Part shown: one piece after another, positions 25,378-34,400 of the stretch | Layout: every line of letters begins with the position of its first letter | Position numbering within the stretch: the stretch's first letter is position 1 | NCBI GenBank assembly: GCA_026003195.1 | Contig: BPGU01000002.1 | Location: 186,001-250,000, forward strand | DNA: 64,000 nt | Direction: 5' to 3' | Source: Armatimonadota bacterium | Lineage (GTDB): Bacteria; Armatimonadota; HRBIN16 | The notes under the pieces: generated by a model | Databases searched by the model: none | What the model was told of the DNA's origin: nothing | The model's input: the letters and a program-made list of their open reading frames with translations, nothing else | Made by a program: the position numbers and the translations under genes

Positions 25378-27210
25378 ATGAAAAATTCAGGAGGTCAGCT
25401 TCGACAGGTGTTGCCTAATACCAAAATCTGTATGGGTTTGGTTTGCGTGGGGGTCTCGCTGCTACTGTTACCCCTGTGCGGATGTGGTATGTTTAACAGC
25501 TTCACGGGCTCGTCGTCCACTGGTTCGGGGAGTTTGGCACTTACCATCACCTGGACCGGCAACCGCGGCGACCCATCCGCGCCTCATGCGGTGCGAGCAA
25601 CTCTCTATCGCTCGGACAAACTGATACAAGAGGCAGTTCTGAACCGCGTCCTCGGGGATTCCACAGCATGGGTCGTCCAGTTGGAGACAGGAGTTTACCG
25701 GATACAGCTGAACGTCTACAACAACGAAAACGCCACAGGAACACCGGTCGCAGTCGGTGATATTACCGTGCAGATTGTGCAGAACACCATTCAACGGCTG
25801 AACGTTGCTACCGGAGGCACGCCCGTTGCCCTCGCCATCCTGCCGAACGTCGTCAACCTCACGCCCGGACAAATCCTGCCGTTGTCGGTGCTGGGGGTAG
25901 ACGCGCAGGGGCGTTATCTGCTCCTGCCAGCGGGCACCTCCGTGCGCTGGAGTGTGAGTGACGCCAGCGTGGTGAACCTCGGCGCAGACGGCGTTGCGCG
26001 TGCGCTGGCGCCGGGTAGCGTGACGGTGACTGCCAGCGTGGATGCTCTGGGGCTCACAGCAAACGCCTCCGTTGGCGTGCAGACAGTCACCCGCGAGTGG
26101 ACGATACTGGTGTTCATGAACGCTGCCAACAATCTGGAGCCGGACAGTGTGGACGATATGAACGAGATGGAACAACTCGGCTCTACCAGCGACGTGAATA
26201 TCGTGGTGCAGTGGAAGCGCATTGCGAACTACGACAGCACCAACGGTGACTGGAAAACCACCCGTCGCTACTACGTGACCAAAGACAGCGACCCCGAAAC
26301 GGTGAACTCCAACCTGCTGGTGGATATGGGCACAGGGGTAGACATGGGCAGTCCCAACACCCTGCGCGATTTCCTGCAGTGGGGAGTGCGCAGTTTCCCT
26401 GCACGCAAGTATATGGTGGTGATATGGAATCACGGAGCAGGCTGGCGGGCTTATCGCGACAGGTTGAACCTCTTCGCGCGTGGCGTCTCCTATGATGACA
26501 ACACCGGCAACCACATCCGCATCTGGGAGCTGCCTCTCGCGCTGAGTGCGGGTGTCCGGTGGGACATCATCGCCTTTGACGCCTCGCTGATGCAGATGCT
26601 GGAGGTGGCATACGAGATACGCCATCTGGGCGACTACATTGTGGGTTCTGAGGAGAGCCCGCCGGCTGCGGGGTATCCATATCATGAGATTTTGTATCCT
26701 ATGGTGTCGAGCCCACGGATATCCCCTCGAGAATTAGCTTGTCTTATCGTAAGTCGTACAGTGAACTTCTACACAAAACCAGGAATGTACTACGACAACA
26801 TTACTCAGTCCGCCATAGACACCTCTTTTCTCGAGAACGTGATACAAACAGTAAGTAGATTGGCACACACCTTGTCAGTAGTCGCCATTGACCACCCAGT
26901 TCTTGTTGCTGCATCTCGTGATAGTGCGCAGGCTTATGCCGAGTATACCTACAAGGACCTGTGGGACTATACTGAGCAATTGCGTGTCCGGTTGCCCAGC
27001 TCGCCCGAACTCACCGACGCACTCAACGGCGTGCAGAACGCGCTGTCGCAGGCAGTGATTGCAGAGGCGCACAGCAGCCGTCGTGTGAACCGCTCGCACG
27101 GGTTGTCTATCTACGTGCCGACGCCCGGCGGCTTCGAAACGCGCTACGGACTGCTGGCGTTTGCTCGCGCCACGTATTGGGACGAGTGGTTACAGATGCA
27201 ACCGCAGTAG
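25378..27210 (+). CDS. Clostripain-like (C11) lipoprotein with Ser at the nucleophile position
   Basis: 610 residues from ATG 25378. A hydrophobic segment ends in LPLCGC, a lipobox with Cys36. A bacterial Ig-like (BIG2) domain lies at about 160-240 (VRWSVSDASVVNLGADGVAR). The rest matches clostripain-family peptidases: WTILVFMNAANNLEPDSV, the catalytic His in VIWNHGAGWRAY (about His352) and the nucleophile region AFDASLMQMLEVAYEI. The family has DAC at this point; here codon 403 is TCG, Ser. Either a pseudo-enzyme or a serine variant. The stretch 26700-26960 uses distinctly more A/T-ending codons than its flanks. Its start region is sequestered in a hairpin. Confidence 0.8.
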   Translation: MKNSGGQLRQVLPNTKICMGLVCVGVSLLLLPLCGCGMFNSFTGSSSTGSGSLALTITWTGNRGDPSAPHAVRATLYRSDKLIQEAVLNRVLGDSTAWVVQLETGVYRIQLNVYNNENATGTPVAVGDITVQIVQNTIQRLNVATGGTPVALAILPNVVNLTPGQILPLSVLGVDAQGRYLLLPAGTSVRWSVSDASVVNLGADGVARALAPGSVTVTASVDALGLTANASVGVQTVTREWTILVFMNAANNLEPDSVDDMNEMEQLGSTSDVNIVVQWKRIANYDSTNGDWKTTRRYYVTKDSDPETVNSNLLVDMGTGVDMGSPNTLRDFLQWGVRSFPARKYMVVIWNHGAGWRAYRDRLNLFARGVSYDDNTGNHIRIWELPLALSAGVRWDIIAFDASLMQMLEVAYEIRHLGDYIVGSEESPPAAGYPYHEILYPMVSSPRISPRELACLIVSRTVNFYTKPGMYYDNITQSAIDTSFLENVIQTVSRLAHTLSVVAIDHPVLVAASRDSAQAYAEYTYKDLWDYTEQLRVRLPSSPELTDALNGVQNALSQAVIAEAHSSRRVNRSHGLSIYVPTPGGFETRYGLLAFARATYWDEWLQMQPQ

Positions 27211-27235
27211 AATGCCTTCGCTTGGTTCCGAACCA

Positions 27236-27301
27236 TAGCAGGAGATAACTCTCACCGCGCAGAATCAACCGGTAACGGTGAACGTGAACCTGACGCGGTA
27301 G
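27236..27301 (+). pseudogene. Possible C-terminal remnant of a lipoprotein gene
   Basis: A short open stretch reads ITLTAQNQPVTVNVNLTR then stop. It resembles the end of the neighbouring lipoprotein family (compare ITETNQPLVVDVVITQR at the end of the gene at 22594). It has no start and is probably a decayed tail; chance is also possible. Confidence 0.25.
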
Positions 27302-27390
27302 CGGTTGCAGGAATCTGCGCAGGCAGCGTCGCAAAAAAGAATCGGCGTTTGCTCGACAACTTGTGAGAGACACAAAGGGAGGAACAGGCT

Positions 27391-27867
27391 TTGCGACAGG
27401 CAACAGGGAACTCGTTTCGCATGGTGGCCGCGCTGGCGGCGATGGCTGCGCTGGCGCTGGCAGCATTGACCACACTGAGCGGATGCGGCGGAGGAGGCGC
27501 CGGAACCGGCGGAGGACTACCAACTGGATTACTCGTGCAGGGCTCCGTGCAGGATGAGCAGGGACGAGCGGTCTCCGGTATACGCATTATCGTGTTCTCT
27601 AACGGTGTTAGCGTAGCTAGCGCACTGAGCCGCAGCGACGGCAGTTTCACCATCGATATAGGTAGCGGCACAGTACCTAACTCTTTCAAAGTGGATGTGA
27701 GCAATCGCGCGAACGAGTATTACGAGGTTGTTGGCTACGGCGGGCGAAACGTGCAGGGTTGTGCCTTTAACCTGCCTGCACCCCAGGGCAATATCATCAA
27801 CGTCGGCGTTGTGACTGTCTACTCACAGGGCACACCACCACCGCCACCTCACGACATCTGCCCGTAA
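27391..27867 (+). CDS. Small lipoprotein with a carboxypeptidase-regulatory-like domain
   Basis: 158 residues from a TTG start at 27391, which is 8 bases after aaagggagg. The signal peptide ends in TTLSGC (lipid Cys32) and is followed by a Gly-rich spacer, a single beta-sandwich (VQGSVQDEQGRAVSGIRIIV to about 120) and a Pro-rich tail. Same broad family as the lipoproteins at 18178 and 22594. Function unknown. The next gene starts 28 bases later. Confidence 0.75.
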   Translation: MRQATGNSFRMVAALAAMAALALAALTTLSGCGGGGAGTGGGLPTGLLVQGSVQDEQGRAVSGIRIIVFSNGVSVASALSRSDGSFTIDIGSGTVPNSFKVDVSNRANEYYEVVGYGGRNVQGCAFNLPAPQGNIINVGVVTVYSQGTPPPPPHDICP

Positions 27868-27895
27868 ACGCTTTGCTTCAGAGAGGAGGAGGCGG

Positions 27896-30001
27896 TTGTA
27901 CCCTGCAGAGATGTTTCTTGTTGTACTGGTGGTGTGCGCTTTTGCTGTAGCAGCTGCAGCAGAGAGTGGTGTTTCTGTAGAAGCACAGAAAACTTTGCGT
28001 CCCCCAGCTGTTCCTCTGGTCACACACGACCCCTATTTTAGCGTGTGGAGTACAACAGACCAGCTTACCGACAGCTGGAGCAAGCACTGGACAGGGACAA
28101 ATCATGCCCTGTGCGGGCTGGCGCGCGTAGATGGCAAGCCGTATCGTTTTATAGGGGTGCGCCCCGAAAACGTGCCCGCAATGCAGCAGGCGAGTCTGCA
28201 GGTGCTGCCCACGCGAACTATTTACACCTTTGAAGCCGAAGGTGTGGAATTACAGCTTACCTTCTTCACTCCTGCTCTGCCCTACGACCTGGATATACTC
28301 TCCCGCCCGGTGACCTATATCGTCTGGCAGGCGCGCTCCACCGATGGCAAAACCCATGAGGTGTCGCTGTATCTGGATGCTTCCGCGGAATGGGCGGTCA
28401 ACACCACTGACCAGAAGGTGGTCTGGTCGCGCTTCCGGCTAGAGGGTATGGAAGTGATGCGCGTGGGCACGGCACAACAGCCGACATTGGAAAAGTCGGG
28501 TGACAACCTGCGCATCGACTGGGGATACCTGTATCTGGCGGTGCCCGTTCAGGCGGGTGACCAGACAGTGATGACCGCTGAGCACCTTAGTCGTCAGTCA
28601 TTCGCCCAGAGTGGCAATCTGCCCAGCTCCGATGACCTGCGAATGCCACGCGCCGCGCATGACGACTGGGTGGTGCTGGCGTGCGCACTTCACCTCGGGA
28701 AGGTGGGGCAGCAACCCGTCTCGCGTCATGTGCTCATTGCTTACGATGACCTCTATTCCATCGAGTACTTCCACCGCAAGCTGCGTCCCTACTGGCGCAG
28801 GGCAGGCATGGAAGTGGATGAACTGCTTCGAGCCGCGGAGCGAGAACTGCCACAATTACAGCAAGAGTGCGCTCGCTTCGATGCCGAGCTGGTAGAAGAC
28901 CTCCAGCGTGTGGGAGGCGAAAAGTACGCCGACCTGTGCGTGCTGGCGTACCGGCAGTGTCTCGCTGCGCACAAGCTGGTAGCAGATTTCGACGGCACGC
29001 CGCTCTTCTTCTCGAAAGAAAACTTCAGCAACGGCTGTATCGCCACCGTCGACGTCACCTACCCTTCCTCACCGTTCTTCCTGCTGTTCAACCCCGAACT
29101 GCTGAAGGGGATGCTCACGCCTGTGCTGGACTACGCCCGTTCACCGCGCTGGAAGTTCCCCTTCGCACCGCACGATTTGGGAACCTATCCGAAAGCGAAC
29201 GGTCAGGTGTACGGCGGCGGAGAGCGTTCCGAAGAGAACCAGATGCCGGTGGAAGAGTGCGGCAACATGCTGCTGATGGTGGCTGCGTTGGCGAAGGCGG
29301 AAGGCAACGCCGATTACGCGAAGAAGTACTGGAACCTGCTCACCCAGTGGGCGGAGTACCTGCGCGAAAAGGGACTGGACCCGGAGAACCAGCTCTGCAC
29401 CGACGACTTCGCCGGACACCTCGCGCACAATACCAATCTCTCACTGAAAGCGATACTGGCTCTGGGCGGCTACGCGATGCTCTGCCGAATGGTGGGCGAT
29501 ACCGCCCGCGCAGAAGAGTACCACCATCTGGCGCAGCAAATGGCGCAGCAGTGGATGCGCATGGCGGACGATGGCGACCACTACCGCCTCGCCTTCGACA
29601 AGCCGGGCACCTGGAGCCAGAAATATAACCTTGTCTGGGACGACCTGCTGGCTCTGCACCTCTTCCCGAAGGAAGTCGCCCGCAAAGAGATTGCGTATTA
29701 TAAAACGAAGATGAACCCTTACGGGTTGCCGCTGGATAACCGGAGCCAGTACACCAAACTGGACTGGACGGTATGGACCGCCACACTGACGGAGTCGCGC
29801 GAGGATTTCAACCTGTTCATCGACGCGATATGGCGGTGGATGAACGAGACACCCAGTCGGGTGCCGCTCACTGACTGGTACTGGACGCACGATGGCAGAC
29901 AAGTGGGCTTTCAGGCACGGTCGGTGGTAGGGGGCGTGTTTATCAAAATGCTGACCGACCCCCTCATCTGGCAGAAGTGGCTGGCGCGTGCCAGACGGTA
30001 A
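27896..30001 (+). CDS. Glutaminase A-like secreted protein (DUF4965/DUF1793 type)
   Basis: 701 residues from TTG 27896, placed about 5 bases after gagaggaggaggcgg; an ATG at 27911 is the alternative and would give MFLVVLVVCAFAVAAAAESG, a signal peptide either way. The mature start RPPAVPLVTHDPYFSVWS is typical of GtaA-like proteins with DUF5127/DUF4965/DUF1793 domains, and YRQCLAAHKLVADFDGTPLF with the later NTNLSLKAILALGGYAML belong to the alpha-barrel part. Fungal relatives are secreted glutaminases, but bacterial members are mostly uncharacterised and may act on glycans or peptides. Confident in the family, not the substrate. Confidence 0.85.
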   Translation: MYPAEMFLVVLVVCAFAVAAAAESGVSVEAQKTLRPPAVPLVTHDPYFSVWSTTDQLTDSWSKHWTGTNHALCGLARVDGKPYRFIGVRPENVPAMQQASLQVLPTRTIYTFEAEGVELQLTFFTPALPYDLDILSRPVTYIVWQARSTDGKTHEVSLYLDASAEWAVNTTDQKVVWSRFRLEGMEVMRVGTAQQPTLEKSGDNLRIDWGYLYLAVPVQAGDQTVMTAEHLSRQSFAQSGNLPSSDDLRMPRAAHDDWVVLACALHLGKVGQQPVSRHVLIAYDDLYSIEYFHRKLRPYWRRAGMEVDELLRAAERELPQLQQECARFDAELVEDLQRVGGEKYADLCVLAYRQCLAAHKLVADFDGTPLFFSKENFSNGCIATVDVTYPSSPFFLLFNPELLKGMLTPVLDYARSPRWKFPFAPHDLGTYPKANGQVYGGGERSEENQMPVEECGNMLLMVAALAKAEGNADYAKKYWNLLTQWAEYLREKGLDPENQLCTDDFAGHLAHNTNLSLKAILALGGYAMLCRMVGDTARAEEYHHLAQQMAQQWMRMADDGDHYRLAFDKPGTWSQKYNLVWDDLLALHLFPKEVARKEIAYYKTKMNPYGLPLDNRSQYTKLDWTVWTATLTESREDFNLFIDAIWRWMNETPSRVPLTDWYWTHDGRQVGFQARSVVGGVFIKMLTDPLIWQKWLARARR

Positions 30002-30035
30002 CTCTACCCCGTTCCGCTCGTCTAACAGATGGGAA

Positions 30036-31361
30036 ATGAGAAACTGGCGTGCGGCGATACCTTCGGCTCTTGCCCTGGTGTGCATTGCCGGGCTGGCGTG
30101 GTGTGTCCACCGGCTTCAGCAGATAGACCCGTTCGCGCGTCTCAACCCCTTGTATGCCGACGCCGGTATGGGCAATGTGCTGGTGCGTTTCACCGACACC
30201 GAAGTGCGCGCGAGGCAGCTCAACCAGCTGCTATGGCGCATGAAGGTGAAACGCGCCGACCTTTCCCGTGACCGCCAGCGATGGCTGATTGATGGCGTGC
30301 AAGAAGCGGTGCTCTACGACAACGGCAATCCGGCGTGGCGACTGACCGCTGCGCAAGCGGTATACGAAGGTGCATCGCGTTTTCTGCAAGTAGCAGATGC
30401 TCGCCTGTACGGCACCCCCGTGCAGATAACCTGCTCGCAAGCCACATGGCGCGACCAGAAGCGCGAGCTGCAATGTATGGGCATCATTCAGGGAACCCTG
30501 CGCGATGGCGAGTTCACTGCGCAGGCTTTGCGCTATCTGGGCGGGGAAAAGCGCCTCGTTGCCGAAGGGGTGCGGTTGGTGATGCGCACCTCGCTGGAAC
30601 CCATCGCCTTTCTGCAAACGGAGCCTGCAAAGCAGAACGCGAACGAAAAACAGGCCAAAACCCGGCGGGTGGAGGTGGAGTTCAAACGGTTAGAGGAACA
30701 GCAGGGCAGAACGCGCATTGGCGAAGGACTGGTGATCCGCGACGGTGATACCGTGATGACCGCTGACCGCGCAGAGCAGGATATCGAGGCGCAGGTGATC
30801 CACGCCACGGGCAATTTGCGCGTCACCGACCCGCGCGTGGAGTTATCTGCCGACAGGCTCACCATCGAGCTCAAAGAGAAGCGAGCTATCCTGGAAGGCA
30901 ACGTCCAAATCCTGGTGAAGCCCAAAGAGTCGCAGCCAGCGAACACCCAGCCCACCAGCGAAGAAACACGCTCCCTCAAGACCGAAATGCGCGAGCCGGT
31001 GCAAATCACCTGTGACCGCGCCGAGAACCTGTACCAGAAAAAAATCATCACCCTGACCGGCAACCTGAAGATGGTGCAGTTGCTGAAGGAAAGCGGCAAA
31101 ACACGCACCCTCACCGCGCAGAAGGCGGTGTACAACTCGCGCACGGAGCAGGTGCAGCTGGTCGGTGACGTGCACGGTGTGGACGAGAAAGGACAGGAGC
31201 TCACCGCTCCCGAAATCCTTGTCTCGGTGAAGGAAGGCGACGAGTGGCTGAAGATTACGCAGCCGGGCAAAATGGTGATATTCGTGGAAGAGGAAGAAGA
31301 AACCACAGAGGAGACACCCACACCTGCTCCACCGCCCCAACAGGGTTCAGTGACGAGGTGA
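30036..31361 (+). CDS. LptC/OstA-like LPS-transport protein
   Basis: 441 residues from ATG 30036. A single N-terminal membrane helix (about 7-25) anchors a periplasmic part built of repeated beta-jellyroll-like units: VRFTDTEVRARQLNQLLWRM, LYGTPVQITCSQATWRDQ, GEGLVIRDGDTVMTADRAEQ and MREPVQITCDRAENLYQKK. These are typical of LptC/LptA/OstA modules that bridge LPS across the periplasm. The double length suggests fused LptC- and LptA-like parts. The Pro/Glu-rich tail is probably unstructured. No other lpt genes are adjacent. It supports an outer membrane in this organism. Confidence 0.75.
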   Translation: MRNWRAAIPSALALVCIAGLAWCVHRLQQIDPFARLNPLYADAGMGNVLVRFTDTEVRARQLNQLLWRMKVKRADLSRDRQRWLIDGVQEAVLYDNGNPAWRLTAAQAVYEGASRFLQVADARLYGTPVQITCSQATWRDQKRELQCMGIIQGTLRDGEFTAQALRYLGGEKRLVAEGVRLVMRTSLEPIAFLQTEPAKQNANEKQAKTRRVEVEFKRLEEQQGRTRIGEGLVIRDGDTVMTADRAEQDIEAQVIHATGNLRVTDPRVELSADRLTIELKEKRAILEGNVQILVKPKESQPANTQPTSEETRSLKTEMREPVQITCDRAENLYQKKIITLTGNLKMVQLLKESGKTRTLTAQKAVYNSRTEQVQLVGDVHGVDEKGQELTAPEILVSVKEGDEWLKITQPGKMVIFVEEEEETTEETPTPAPPPQQGSVTR

Positions 31362-31368
31362 GCCAGCC

Positions 31369-32580
31369 ATGCTCAAGCTCACCGGACAACCCGTTTCACG
31401 TGGCATCGCTGTGGGAACAGCGATGGTGCTGCGCGCCAGCGATCTGCGAGCTACCCTGGACCTGTTCACTGCTTACGAATCGCGCCATCGGGAGCATCTG
31501 GGGTTCGTAGCGGTATGTCGCGATATCGCGTTAGGCGAGGCGCTCTGGCGGGCGGGCGCGGGCGTGAGCGCAATGGTGGCAGAAAGCCCCGCTTTGCCGG
31601 AAGGCGGCGCTATCGGCGTGCCTGCGCTGGTGGGAGTGAACCAGCTGCTGCTGAATGTGCGCGACGGCGACATCGTGATTGTAGACGCCAATCGCGGTGT
31701 GCTCATTGTGGACCCCGATATGCGCCTGATGACACAGTACCAAAGGCAGGAGATGCACCCCAGCGGCAAACGCTATGTGCTGGGATGGACGCACGAAACC
31801 GCCCGCACGCTGGACGACCACCTCATTCGCACCATCGCTGTCAGCGACGACTGGCAACAGGCGGTGCAGTCGCTGGAGGCAGGAGCAGACGGCGCGTTCC
31901 TGGACGCTTATGCCAGCGAGCAGTGCCTGCTGAATCCAGCGGCTCTGCATGCCCTGTTGCAGGGTGCAGCAGGGAAGTGCTTGCTGCTGGAACTGCCTGT
32001 GCTGCCTGACGAAGCTCTCTGGCGTGCTATCGCCGAGGCTACTTTGCAGATGATTGTTACCTTTGTGCTGCCTTCTCTGCAGGAAAGCGAAGTGTATGCC
32101 TTTCTGGATAGCCTCCAGCAAGCGCAGAACATGCTGGAGGAGGAGCAAGGCGCGCTGCTCTTTCAGGAGGCATTGCTGGGCGGCTGGACGTCCTTTTCCC
32201 CATTGCCAGATATTCCCGACGTGGCTCATATCCGCGCCCTTTACCTGCGAGAAGCCCAAGTGCGCTCGTGGTTTCAGCCGGAGTGGTTACAAGAGGTAGA
32301 AAACCTGACGCTGTTTGCACAGACACGGCTATTGGCGCGGGGTATGATGTTGGGAGCAGATAGCGAATGGCTGATACCGCTCGCCGTGGGGGTGGGAATG
32401 AGCGAACTGCTGTTGCCTCCCCACTGTGTCGCTCGCGTGAAAGAGATGATTCCCTACCTCTCTTACGAGCAGTGCCGGGAATTGGTGCACGCTTTGCAGG
32501 CATCCCCCGACGCTTCCAGGAACCGCCAGAAGGTGCGCCGCTTCTACCGGCGCTTGCAAAGACAGATGCAAAACGAGTAA
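31369..32580 (+). CDS. Degenerate PEP-utilising enzyme (EI/PtsI-like)
   Basis: 403 residues, 8 bases after the LptC-like gene. The start MLKLTGQPVSRGIAVGTAMVL copies the opening of enzyme I of the phosphotransferase system, and VPALVGVNQLLLNVRDGDIVIVDANRG matches the swivelling phosphohistidine domain. In active enzymes the preceding loop is GGxTSHxAIxAR with the phosphorylated His; here the equivalent is AGAGVSAMVAES, without His. The C-terminal half has the outline of the PEP-binding barrel (WLIPLAVGVGMSELLLPP) but is short and lacks several acidic motifs. The protein is thus unlikely to catalyse PEP phosphotransfer; a regulatory or scaffold role is inferred. Confidence 0.7.
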   Translation: MLKLTGQPVSRGIAVGTAMVLRASDLRATLDLFTAYESRHREHLGFVAVCRDIALGEALWRAGAGVSAMVAESPALPEGGAIGVPALVGVNQLLLNVRDGDIVIVDANRGVLIVDPDMRLMTQYQRQEMHPSGKRYVLGWTHETARTLDDHLIRTIAVSDDWQQAVQSLEAGADGAFLDAYASEQCLLNPAALHALLQGAAGKCLLLELPVLPDEALWRAIAEATLQMIVTFVLPSLQESEVYAFLDSLQQAQNMLEEEQGALLFQEALLGGWTSFSPLPDIPDVAHIRALYLREAQVRSWFQPEWLQEVENLTLFAQTRLLARGMMLGADSEWLIPLAVGVGMSELLLPPHCVARVKEMIPYLSYEQCRELVHALQASPDASRNRQKVRRFYRRLQRQMQNE

Positions 32581-32634
32581 ACTGTGACAGGGAAATCCAC
32601 CCACATCTCGCGGGAGTCCAAGAGGAGGAGAACA

Positions 32635-33123
32635 ATGCTCATCAGCCCAGAACTGAACAAAGCCTTCAACGAGGAGATTGGACGCGAGCTGTTCGCGTCG
32701 CATCAGTATATCGCCATCGCATCCTACTTCGACGGACGTGCGCTGAAGAAGCTGGCTGCACTGTTCTTCAAGCAATCCGAAGAAGAACGCGAGCACGCGA
32801 TGAAGTTCGTGGAATACCTGAACGATGTGAGCGGCAAAGTAGAAGTGCCGGCTGTTGAAGCCCCCAAGAGCGATTTCCAGAGCGCTGAGGAAGCGGTGCG
32901 GCTCGCTCTGCAGTGGGAACTGGAAGTCACCCAGCATATCAACAACCTGATGACGATGGCGATTGAGCAGAAAGACTACGCCGCTCAGGAGTTCCTGGAC
33001 TGGTTCGTGAAGGAGCAGGTGGAAGAGGTCTCCACCATGCAGGACCTGCTACAGATTGTGCAACAGGTGGGCGAACACTATCTGATTATGGTGGAAGCGT
33101 ACCTGTCGCACGGTGGTGATTAA
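32635..33123 (+). CDS. ftnA: Ferritin
   Basis: 162 residues starting at ATG 32635 after aagaggaggag. It is a non-haem ferritin: the ferroxidase ligands are in EIGRELFASHQYIAIASYF, EEEREHAMKFVEYL and KEQVEEVSTMQDLLQIV, with Tyr next to the diiron site. Twenty-four such subunits form an iron-storage cage. No Fur box was recognised upstream. A 12-bp hairpin follows. Confidence 0.93.
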   Translation: MLISPELNKAFNEEIGRELFASHQYIAIASYFDGRALKKLAALFFKQSEEEREHAMKFVEYLNDVSGKVEVPAVEAPKSDFQSAEEAVRLALQWELEVTQHINNLMTMAIEQKDYAAQEFLDWFVKEQVEEVSTMQDLLQIVQQVGEHYLIMVEAYLSHGGD

Positions 33124-33136
33124 TCTGCTTCCGAAC

Positions 33137-33165
33137 GGCTTCGGGGGCTTCTCGCCTCCGAAGCC
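33137..33165 (+). terminator. Hairpin after ferritin
   Basis: GGCTTCGGGGGC (33137-33148) pairs with GCCTCCGAAGCC (33154-33165), one G-U pair, 5-base loop. No U-tract follows, so terminator activity is likely but not certain. Confidence 0.5.
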
Positions 33166-33313
33166 AGCATGTTCCTTCGCATTCGGATGGCTGTGCCACT
33201 CTGTGGCGCGATGAGACCCCGCACGCGGATTCACCCCCCTACCCTTACCTCTTGCCCTGTGGCACACGTTTCGTGTAACATAGAGTGGAGCAACGGATAA
33301 AAGGTGTGCAAGC

Positions 33314-33712
33314 ATGTGTCTGGTGGCGTTGATTTCGTTGATACTGGCGTGGAAGTACCCGGTCTTCTGGTTGGTGTTCCTGTGGTCGCTGTGGGCGATG
33401 TCGCGACAGGGCAAAACGACCTACTCCTATCAGCACACCACCTACCAGGCACCGCCTCCACGCTCAGAGCCGCCCCGCGCCCAGAACACGTTGTACGACC
33501 TGCTGGAGGTGAGCCCGAACGCCTCGCCGGAGGTGATTAAAGCCGCATACCGGCAGCTCGCGCTGAAGTATCATCCCGATAAGCAACCGGATGCGCGGGC
33601 ACGACAGCGGGCAGAGGAGCTTATGAAGCAAATCAACGCCGCCTACGACATCCTTTCCGACCCCGCGCGCAGGGCGGAGTACGACCGTCGGCTGCGTGAG
33701 GGGCTGACTTAA
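33314..33712 (+). CDS. Membrane-anchored J-domain protein
   Basis: 132 residues. One hydrophobic N-terminal segment (about 3-28, LVALISLILAWKYPVFWLVFL) is followed by a Tyr/Gln/Pro-rich linker and a C-terminal J-domain from about residue 60: TLYDLLEVSPNASPEVIKAA, LALKYHPDKQPD with the HPD motif, and NAAYDILSDPARRAEYDR. It would stimulate the ATPase of a DnaK-type Hsp70 at the membrane. It lacks the G/F and zinc domains of DnaJ, so it is a specialised co-chaperone. The client is unknown; the zinc-ribbon membrane gene downstream may be co-transcribed. Confidence 0.85.
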   Translation: MCLVALISLILAWKYPVFWLVFLWSLWAMSRQGKTTYSYQHTTYQAPPPRSEPPRAQNTLYDLLEVSPNASPEVIKAAYRQLALKYHPDKQPDARARQRAEELMKQINAAYDILSDPARRAEYDRRLREGLT

Positions 33713-33733
33713 TCCACAAGGAGGGAATTGGCA

Positions 33734-34369
33734 ATGAAATGTCCGAAATGCGGCGCGGAAGTGAAGGAAGGGTTAGCGGCATGTAGTGTGTGCTTTGCCC
33801 CGTTGACGGGCGAGGAAGCAGAGCGCATCGCTAAAGTGGCGAAAGAGGCTCCTCAGGTACAACGGAGCGCGCCAGCCCCGTCCCGAAGCTCCAGTGGCAA
33901 AGGTGGTGGAGCGGTCGCCGCGATACTGGTTATTATCCTGCTCGCAGCCATTGGCGCGGCGAGCTGGTACTACTTCATTTTTCTGCGTTCGCCTCAGTAC
34001 GCCGCTCGCCAGTTTCTAGACGCCCTGAAAGCAAAGAACTACGAGAAAATATATCAGTCCTGCCAGTGGACGGGCTTCCTGGGGTTCGTCCAAAGCGGAC
34101 AGGACGTGGAGCAGATGTTCAACATGGCGAAGCAACTGGGTCTGGACGTCACCATCGATGCCTACTCCATCAACGAAGTAACCACTCAGGAAAACCGGGC
34201 AACAGTGAAAACCACCGTCACGCGCGGAGGCAAAGAGGACAGATGGGACGTGATTATGGTCAAGGGTGAGGACGGCAAGTGGAAATGCGACCTGCTGAGC
34301 AGTATTGTCTCCGCCGTGGGAGGGTCCCTCAAGTTGCCATCTATGCCGGGGTTACCTCTGGGTAGGTAA
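33734..34369 (+). CDS. Zinc-ribbon membrane protein with NTF2-like extracytoplasmic domain
   Basis: 211 residues from ATG 33734; an in-frame TTG two codons earlier is an alternative. The N-terminus is a zinc ribbon (KCPKCGAEVKEGLAACSVCF, four Cys), then a Ser/Pro linker, one transmembrane helix (about 63-85, AVAAILVIILLAAIGAASWYY), and an outer domain with QYAARQFLDALKAKNYEKIY and a final DRWDVIMVKGEDGKWKCDLL. That is the outline of DUF4878/NTF2-like domains. It ends in a Gly/Pro/Leu tail. Function unknown. Confidence 0.75.
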   Translation: MKCPKCGAEVKEGLAACSVCFAPLTGEEAERIAKVAKEAPQVQRSAPAPSRSSSGKGGGAVAAILVIILLAAIGAASWYYFIFLRSPQYAARQFLDALKAKNYEKIYQSCQWTGFLGFVQSGQDVEQMFNMAKQLGLDVTIDAYSINEVTTQENRATVKTTVTRGGKEDRWDVIMVKGEDGKWKCDLLSSIVSAVGGSLKLPSMPGLPLGR

Positions 34370-34400
34370 GTCTCTTCTGAGATGTAAGGAGGGTTTTTCC

